From Deinandra increscens subsp. villosa (Eukaryota; Streptophyta; Magnoliopsida; Asterales; Asteraceae), in assembly GCA_039602395.1 (NCBI GenBank), contig JBCNJP010000014.1, positions 186,001 through 250,000 on the forward strand: a stretch of 64,000 nucleotides of DNA, read 5' to 3'. Numbering within the stretch: the first letter of the stretch is position 1; the number at the start of each line of letters is the position of its first letter. The position numbers and the translations under genes are program-made. The notes beneath the pieces were generated by a model, which saw only the letters and a list, made by a program, of their open reading frames with translations, was not told the DNA's origin and did no database searches. This document shows positions 56,886 through 64,000 of this stretch, in pieces.

Positions 56886-58280
56886 ATGGATCCTAGGAAA
56901 AAGAATGCCTCCACATCCGCCCCGAAGAAATTTCGACCCAAAGTCCGGTCGAATACCGGACAAAGTTCGACAAACCGAAACCAACAACCTTTCTACGTAC
57001 ATTCTCCACCTATAATTTATCAACCCCAACCCGTTTATTACCCGCCACAACCACCACAACAACAATCTTTTAATGATCTACTACGATTCGGACATCCCGA
57101 CTACTTCCAACAATACGCTTCATCGGCCCAACAATCATATCAAAATACTTAATTCCGAGAACCCCGTCGTCTTGTCGACGAAGCTAGTGATAGCGAAGAG
57201 ATGGACGAGGAGATTGAAGTAGATGAAGAAGAAGTAGAAGAGGAATAACATGTTGAGATTGAAGAAGAAGTAGAAGAGGAAGAAGAAGAAGAAGAGATGG
57301 AGGAAGAACCACCGGCTCGTCGGACGCAAGCTAGAAAAAACAAGAAGAAGTCGACAACAAAGGTGGATCGAACTCCATGGACTACCGACGAAGAGAAGTA
57401 TTTGGCACAAGCTTACATTCACGTCACCGAAGACAAAAAAGTTGGTGACCAACAAAGGTTTTCATCTTTTTGGCAAAGAGTTGTGGACCATTTTAACGGT
57501 TTAATTGGTCGTGAAACAAATCGAAACGTTCATCAAATTACCACAAAATGGAAGAATTTGAACAAGAAGTTGATGAACTTTGGAGGTCTCATTGCTCAAT
57601 TTGTAAGTTTTTATTTTTAATAGTTAATTTTTTTTTTAATTTATATTATTTTTAACTTGTTTCTTTTATATAATTTTTAGGAACATGCAAGGGCTAGTGG
57701 TGCGGGGGATCTTGATGTTTGGAAGTTGGCTAATACCGAGTACGAAAAGATCTATGAAAAGAAAGGTTTTACTCATGTTTCGGCTTGGGAAGTTGTAAAA
57801 GATCACCCAAAGTGTAAGGCTCCGAGGAGGAAGGTTGGTGGGGTTAGTGAGCCCAAGAGGACAAAGACCTCGGTCTCGGGTGAGTACACAACGTCAAACG
57901 AAGTCGACTCTACCCAATTGCCAAGTCGGTTGCCCGACTTAAACGAGGACTCAACGCCTCCACTTCCACAACGAAAATCTAGAACGAAGTCGGGTGAATC
58001 GTCGAAGGATGGGTCCTCAAATGCTTTGGAGGTGATGAATAGGTTTGAAAGCAAATGGGAGAAAGAAAAAGAGGCGAAGGCGGCGATTCGAGAAAAAACC
58101 GTCGAGAGAAAGGCGATGATGTACGCGGCGGTGAAAGAAACGATGGAAAACGAAAAACGAGCTCGCGATCTTGAAATATTTTTAAGACCGACCGAGAACG
58201 TCCCTACGAGCTTACTACCGACCCTTCTCGCCGAGAAACGTCGAATCGCCGCTTTGCATAATTGGGAATGTGATTTTTAG
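56886..58280 (+). pseudogene. PIF/Harbinger ORF1 (Myb/trihelix-like), two nonsense codons
   Basis: Exon 1 (56886-57602) starts MDPRKKNASTSAPKKFRP, has a Gln/Pro/Tyr-rich stretch, an acidic stretch, and the Myb-like helices DRTPWTTDEEKYLAQAYIHV and TNRNVHQITTKWKNLNKK. A 78-bp GT-AG intron (57603-57680) leads in frame to EHARASGAGDLDVWKLANTE, then HVSAWEVVKDHPKC and a Lys/Glu-rich C-terminus ending HNWECDF. TAA codons at 57150 and 57246 interrupt exon 1. In the family, ORF1 binds the element's ends and works with the DDE nuclease. The second half is open, so decay is recent. Confidence 0.85.
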
Positions 58281-58588
58281 ATTTGGTTTTAAAATTTGTG
58301 AAAGTGGTTTTTTTTAATTTCTATGTAAGTTTTTTATTTTTAATGAAAAATTTAGTTTTATGTTTTATGAAATATAATGTTTTCCTTTAAATATAATATA
58401 TAAAAATTAAAATAAAAAAAATAAAAAACTATCCAACTTATCCAACCCAACTTATCCCACCCATACCATTCAAAAAACACAAAAGACATATACTTTTTTC
58501 TCTCTTCTGGTGTCACTCTCCTATTGGCCAAAAAACTTATCCCATTTACTCATCCTAAAAAATTTATCCCCCACACCGCCCACCCTTA

Positions 58589-59819
58589 GGAAAACACCAC
58601 TTTACCATCAAGTTGTCCATTTAAATAACTATGAGAGTTATTGAGACTCAACAAGAAGTCCTAACACATAACAATTACTATGAAAACAATATAGTCTCAT
58701 CCACTTAACCAAATTAAGAAAATAGAGCCCCTCATTGGACATACAAAAAGTATGTATTGTCAATTTCCTCTTTCATTGGTGAGAAGTTTAATAAGGAAAG
58801 GTTGGTTGATTTAGATGTGTGGTGATGTATTAAGATCTTGTAATCTTAACAATAATAGTATTTTTAAAGTCATTTTCATATTTATGAGTTGAGTAAATTG
58901 TATGTCACACTCACACTCCATCCCCAGGATTTTGTTTGGTATTTTTTTTAGCATCATTATCTAAGATAACAACCACTAATTAATATTATAGGGTCTCACT
59001 CTTTTGATAATTTCATTTTGATTGTGATAGGGAACCAAGATTGTTAGAAAATGATATTAAATTAAGAGGTAACATCTTGCACATAGTAGTTGTCGGTGGA
59101 TAAACGAGTTGTGCTTGTAGTCGTTTGGTGAGTTATAAGTTTTTATTACATAAAATTTTCTAAGTTTAGGATCTAGTTAACTTATAAAGATGTGGGCCGC
59201 TCCACATACCATTCACATCCTAAATTAAGGTGAAAATATGTGAAAGGATCTATATGCTTACAGGTAAACGTTAAAATTTATTATATGAGACCACTCGACG
59301 TTTGTTGCGAAAACATGTCACTTAACAGAAAGAAAACTAAGAAAAAAGTATATTTATAAACAATGAAAATGCATGACTACAAGTGGTTATATATTATTCT
59401 AGAGTTTTATTAAAATCATCTAACTATAATAATAATTAATAATATGATGTGACTTGTGAGGACCATGCACATATAAAAACCCATACGAAAAATCCATCCA
59501 TCTCTCTCACAAAACCATTTACATGTGATATGTTTTTGTGTAAAACCAAGAATAGGTAGAGTGATAAGTGTATGATTTTATTGTTGAACCATTAATAGAG
59601 TGGGTATGTTTACCTACTTCTCTAATAATAGTTTACTTTATCTAATGGCAAATTTTAGGGATTAAATTCATTCTCACGTTAGTTTACTTAATCTATTGGC
59701 ATCTTTTAGGGATTGAATTCATTCTCACATTACCTTATTTACTCTATATTTACTTTCCTGAGTAAGATATTACTAATTACTGGTATTTTTATTATTTTTA
59801 ATCATCTTAGATATTAATT
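58589..59819. other. No recognisable gene
   Basis: AT-rich intergenic sequence. One small imperfect duplication (TTTTAGGGATT(A/G)AATTCATTCTCAC at 59653 and 59706) is the only structure seen. Confidence 0.4.
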
Positions 59820-59827
59820 AACAAAAT

Positions 59828-60317
59828 CAATGTTTTAAAAACCGGTTTTTTAGTTGAACCGGAAAACCTTCCGGGACTGGTTCGACCGGTCGGACCGGTT
59901 AGACCGGCTGGTTGAACCGGTTAGGGGATTTATATATATTTTTTTATAAAAATGCTAATAAACTTGTACACCCCAACAAAAGTAGTTAAAATACAATTAT
60001 AATCCACTCAAAAATAATATCAAATATGTATTTCATAAGAAAATATAAGTTTTAAACTTAAAAAAAATAAAAAATAAAAAAAAAAGTTAAAAAAAATAAA
60101 ATAAAATAATCAAAAAACCGGTTGAACCGGAAAAAACCGGTTGAACCGGACCGGTTGAACCGGAAAAAACCGGTTGAACCGGAAAAAACCGGAAAACCGG
60201 CCGGTTCAAAGCGGGTCGGTTCAACCCAAAAAACCGGGCATTAAAGAACCGGAAAAGTGGCCGGTCCCCGGTCGAACCGGTTGAACCGGCCGGTTCGACC
60301 CGGGTTTTAAAACATTG
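59828..60317. mobile_element. hAT-type MITE built of CCGGTTGAACCGG units
   Basis: TIRs CAATGTTTTAAAAACCGG and the complement of CCCGGGTTTTAAAACATTG; 8-bp duplication AACAAAAT exact at 59820-59827 and 60318-60325. Inside, the near-palindrome (A)ACCGGTTGAACCGG(A) recurs about ten times, densely at 60115-60300, with a diverged set at 59840-59925. No coding capacity. Confidence 0.88.
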
Positions 60318-60547
60318 AACAAAATTATAGTAAAGCTAGGTTTTGTCCCTTGTATGACACAAAGATCACAAATATAATAGAAAAGGAGATATGGAACCCA
60401 TGGGAAAAGAACAAGACTAATCATGTAGTATTATAAATAAGTACCATTTTTGGAAATTAGCAAGCCATTATAATAGTGTTTGAATGGTACACAAATAATT
60501 ATGCTATAAATCATTACTAGAAGCCAAAAAACACAAAAACAGCCTCA

Positions 60548-63500
60548 TCAAGCTCTGCCAGTCAACTCCAGCACAGACTCTTGCACCAACTCCTCTAGCA
60601 ACTTCCTTTCAATTTCCATTCTTGTATTATCAACTTCCATCCCCAACCCCTCCACCCACCCCTTCCCCACCACCTCTTTCATCACCACCATGCCGCCACA
60701 GCCGCCATCCCCGTCCTCCCAATCACACCTTTCCTCCAGCCATATCCATTCCTTAATCTGACCGCACACCCGATCCACCAGCGTGGTTGATGACATTGCC
60801 ATGTCAACTACATTATGGGCCCTACTGTAGGGCCCATGGCCAGCGATATCTATCAAAGCCTCGTTGACACAGTCAAACACGAGTTTTGTTATCGCCCTGT
60901 GATGTTTTGGTTTAGTTTGATCTAGTATGGGTTCCTTTTGGCTTAGGTTCATGTATTTGTCTCTCAATGACGGGTCTAGCGGGCTTTCAGGTGAATACCA
61001 TTTGCCTAAAAACGAGTTTGACCGTATTTGACTGAGTCCCGCTACTGATAACAAGGTTTGAACATAGAATAAGCATTCCTGCTCTTCTTCCTCTGGATTT
61101 AGGGGTGTGGATGAGGGTTTACTGGAGTATGGTGTGGCTGACCCCGCAGAATCATCCCACGATAAAGTCCGGGCTATGGATCCAATGGGGGGAGACTTAT
61201 CAATCAAGTTGTTGTATTTCATAGGCTCCATTCCTGTTAATACAACATGAAATTAGTTGTGCCCAACAGATGTGCAATTAACGAATAAACTAAGCTAAAA
61301 GGTTCAACTAAAAAGGAGAATAAACTAAGCTAAAAGGTTCAACTAAAAAGGAGATGACCGACATGACAAACGGGATGAAAGTCATCCAAATTGTAATCGA
61401 ATGTATGACGATCTCTTAAACCGCCTAGATTAGATTATCATGTGATAATATAGCTCTTGTAATCATATCTAGCACGTTATTTATCTATTAAATTGGAAAA
61501 CGAGATGAAACGTGTATTTCAGGCTCATCCACACTTAAAATGACACACTCGCCAAGTTACCCAGTCCCGCTCATTTCCAGTGACTACAATCTTGCAAGGG
61601 AGTAGTTTATGAGAATTACCGTATTTATTCAGCTTGGAATTATGATGATAACTTGCTGTGTGGTCATCTTCTTCAAATTGTGGTTCCAAAACAGAAACAG
61701 GGCTTGGTTGATCCTGATTCGCAATGTGGTTTCCAGGAAACTCAAGTTTTGTGAAAGAAAATCCCACCTGTAATAAGCAGTTATAAGAACTTCAGACAAT
61801 ATACTCCAAAATTCATAAAACACACTCTATAGTCAAAATCAAATTAAAACTAAGGGAAAACCGGGTGCACAAGGCTCCCGCATGAGCATGCGCCCCTGCA
61901 TTTTTGCAAGAGGTTGTTGCCTCCCCCCCCCCCCCCCCTAAATAAGAACCCTAAGAAAGCGCTTACAACTTAAGGAAAAAGTGATACCTCAGGTAGAAAT
62001 ACGCTTTTTTGCAGACCAGAACATGATGCTTCTTCAATAGACATGTCATTAATGCATTGAGAACCTTCGATACCAACATTTTTGGGGGGAAATCTAGTAG
62101 ATTGAGGTGCATCATTAGACTGATGGGACTTTTCTTTACTAGATTTCTTATTCTTAGAAAAAAACAAACTTGAAACTCGCCCCTTGAAAGATGATGATTT
62201 CACAAGCTTTTCCTTCACAACATCTTTAGGATCATCTGCCTTGTCTTTCAAGGAACCTGAAACTTCTATATCAGGCAGAGCTGAAACAGATTTTGATCTC
62301 ACAAGATTTCTAGAACTTCTATCGGCATCTTCAGCTTTGTTCAAATCAATAGTTTCATGATTCTCCTCAGGTTTTACTGATTTCTTCAAATCAGAAAGAG
62401 CAAGCATATCACCCAATGTACTTGAGCTTCTTTGTATATGTCTTTGTTCTACAACATCATTTTTATTTAATGACATCATTGCCCATCTTTCAGAAAGCCG
62501 TTTCTTAGCTTCCCTACAAACAGAGGACTCAGGAGAATAAGATGTACGGCTCGATGAAGTACGATAATTACTATTAAACCGATTGATATAATCCCACGAG
62601 TGTCTAGAAACTGGTGAAACGGCTTCAGAATCACTGAGATTCCCTGTTGCATAATCAATCTCTGATTTACAATAAGAACTATCATCACCAATATAACCAT
62701 TTGAAAAAACAGAAGAAATTAGGGTTTCATCTCTTCTAAGCCTGCTTAAATTATCAGAAACCTCAGTTGCAATCTCTTCTGGATCCCCATCAAAAACATC
62801 ATCATGTGATGTTGAATTAGAAAGTGATGAAGAAACAACTTTGATATTATGAGGTTTCACAGAACTAGGTTTCAGTACCACAATGCGAGTCGGCTGGTTA
62901 GGGTCATCATCAATTTTGCAACACTCAGGAGAAAATAAAACATCAGAACCTTTTTTATTCCAAACATGTTTTTCATTATCCACCAACTTAGACGGTTTAA
63001 GAATCGTGATCCTTCTAGATTCTGGTGGTGGTGGGACAGACTGCAAATTGTATATGTTCTGTGAGAATAAAGAATTAGGTTCTTGTAGAAACTTGAGAAA
63101 CGTATCTTTATTGGAACTTAAAACTTCTAACGCATCTTGAAACTGCTTTGTTTGGCGAAGTTTTTCATCTGTTGATAGCCGTTTTGCTTCCATGAATTTC
63201 TCGCGAACAAGAGCCATCTTCTGTTTTTCACCACATTTTCCCTTTTGTGGTGAATCATTTTGACATATTTCATAAACATCTTTGTATTCTCCTTGCTCTT
63301 GATACTGATTGATCTCATGTTTCGACTGTGTGTTGACAAAACCATTCTCTTGCTGCAAAAATTCTAACGATCCAGACCGGCTCCTGCGTGAAGCTGTACC
63401 AAGTTGATGCTGATGTGGCATGGCATCAAGCCCCATAAGTTTGGCAACCAAATTAGACGGGCTTTGCTTAGAGTCCTCTTCCTTTGACATTTCTTGGGCA

Positions 63501-64000
63501 ATAAGCATCTTTATGGGTGTTCCATTTGTATTTCTATTTGATGGAGATTTTCTTAAGTCAGATACAATCTGCATGCAGCAATATTGAATCAGTATACTTG
63601 GTACAGTAGATGCTTCTACTAAGAACTTGCTCAAAATTATGAAATCTACTATGAAATCAAAATTTAAAGTAATTAGTTAATTACCACTTTATCATACATA
63701 TCATCATCATCTAGACTTGTTCTTGTCACATCTGAATGCCTCCTAGAAAATGAAGAACCTGTCCAATTTCATATTTTGTCAGAAACAATTCTTATATAAA
63801 GAGTCATAAACGACAGTTACATATCTAATGACACGAGACTCGTGTTCAAATTACATTCTCCTATGAATTAAGCACATCTGATGGGCTGTCAATACAACAT
63901 AATAGTGGTATGTATGTGTGTCTAGATATTTCATCATTAGTCATCTCATGAAAAGAGGATGAAATAAAGATAAAAAGTTAAGAAAATCACCATCATGATG
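60548..64000 (-). CDS. TRM-like (TON1 recruiting motif) protein with DUF4378, partial
   Basis: Five exons on the minus strand are in frame across consensus splice sites: end of an exon at 64000-63991 (HHDG), 63758-63685, 63568-61988, 61767-61620 and 61233-60548, at least 832 residues. The start lies beyond the window. Conserved signatures in order: GSSFSRRHSDVTRT, SPSNLVAKLMGLDAMP (the VARLMGLD-type motif of the TRM/LONGIFOLIA superfamily), IAQEMSKEE, VREKFMEAKRLSTDEKLRQT, SYSPESSVCREAKKRLSERW, QDQPSPVSVLEPQFEEDD, then the DUF4378 domain (FYVQTLLSVAGL, KLVFDCVNEAL) to the stop. Arabidopsis relatives (TRM20-type, from memory) act with TON1/PP2A at the cortical microtubules in division-plane and cell-shape control. 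No stop or frameshift is present, and this is the only gene here that looks functional. One intron holds a C16 run at 61923-61938. Confidence 0.9.

Larger units (their letters stand above)
56555..58585 (+). mobile_element. Complete PIF/Harbinger element carrying only ORF1
   Basis: TIRs GGGTGGGTGGTATGGGG and the complement of the right end GGGTGGGCGGTGTGGGG match well, with the 3-bp target TTA at 56552-56554 and 58586-58588. The subterminal region has many CGGCA motifs on the left (56582-56695) and CTTATCC motifs on the right. It is 2,031 bp with one gene, the Myb-like ORF1, and no DDE transposase, so it would need a transposase in trans. Confidence 0.88.

Noticed and set aside
61629..61823. 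Small frame overlapping TRM exon 61620-61767
   Set aside because: Different reading frame of a real exon crossing its acceptor site.

Overview
The window is nuclear DNA of a flowering plant, most likely an Asteraceae. The evidence is GT-AG introns, a TRM/DUF4378 gene found only in plants, WAT1/UMAMIT gene debris, and plant families of Ty3, Ty1, PIF/Harbinger, hAT, Mutator, Helitron and LINE elements. The family assignment rests on the look of the Tekay gag and the MITE families and is an inference. About 95% of the 64 kb is transposon-derived, and the only gene that looks alive is at the right edge.

Layout. 0-5.6 kb: a LINE tail and a SINE-like retroposon with a perfect 16-bp target duplication, then a triple nest of DNA transposons (TIR element > hAT > Mutator MITE, each with its own target duplication), then an unrecognised two-exon gene broken by one stop codon. 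5.7-10.7 kb: tandem repeats, a 310-bp-arm foldback, a Ty3 reverse-transcriptase scrap fused to a Harbinger ORF1 relic, a LINE fragment and a WAT1/UMAMIT gene fragment. 10.9-27.6 kb: one Ty3 Tekay-type chromovirus (element A, minus strand) with an LTR of about 3 kb, into which a 5.6-kb gag-only Ty1/copia-like element has inserted (449-bp LTRs, ATAAT target duplication). 27.6-37.5 kb: half of a second Tekay element in opposite orientation (B), then a diverged element (C) and another LTR piece (D). 36.9-42.1 kb: a duplicated LTR block on both sides of a degenerate Harbinger transposase gene and a gap of exactly 500 N. 42-48 kb: a plus-strand LTR invaded by six small elements sitting in or beside (TA)n tracts (five TIR MITEs and one Helitron). 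48.3-54.3 kb: a CGGTT-rich repeat, a 5'-truncated LINE and LTR-like sequence with a 391-bp tandem duplication. 55.5-58.6 kb: an LTR-like promoter region with GGTCGAC repeats and a complete Harbinger element that carries only ORF1. 59.8-60.3 kb: an hAT MITE made of CCGGTTGAACCGG units. 60.5-64 kb: the 3' five exons of a TRM-like gene on the minus strand.

There is no operon-like cooperation. The logic of the window is insertion into insertion, and target duplications let the order be read directly. The least ordinary signals are: the cluster of MITE families that share a GGGnnAGGWTC terminus and (TA)n targets, two of them filled with 20-bp palindromes centred on CACATGTG; a frame-restoring 85-bp GT-AG interval inside the Tekay gag; matching stem-loops upstream of the TATA boxes of two different Harbinger elements; and repeated short motifs in the leader and polypurine region of the copia-like element. 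All were read by eye; no database search or alignment program was used.
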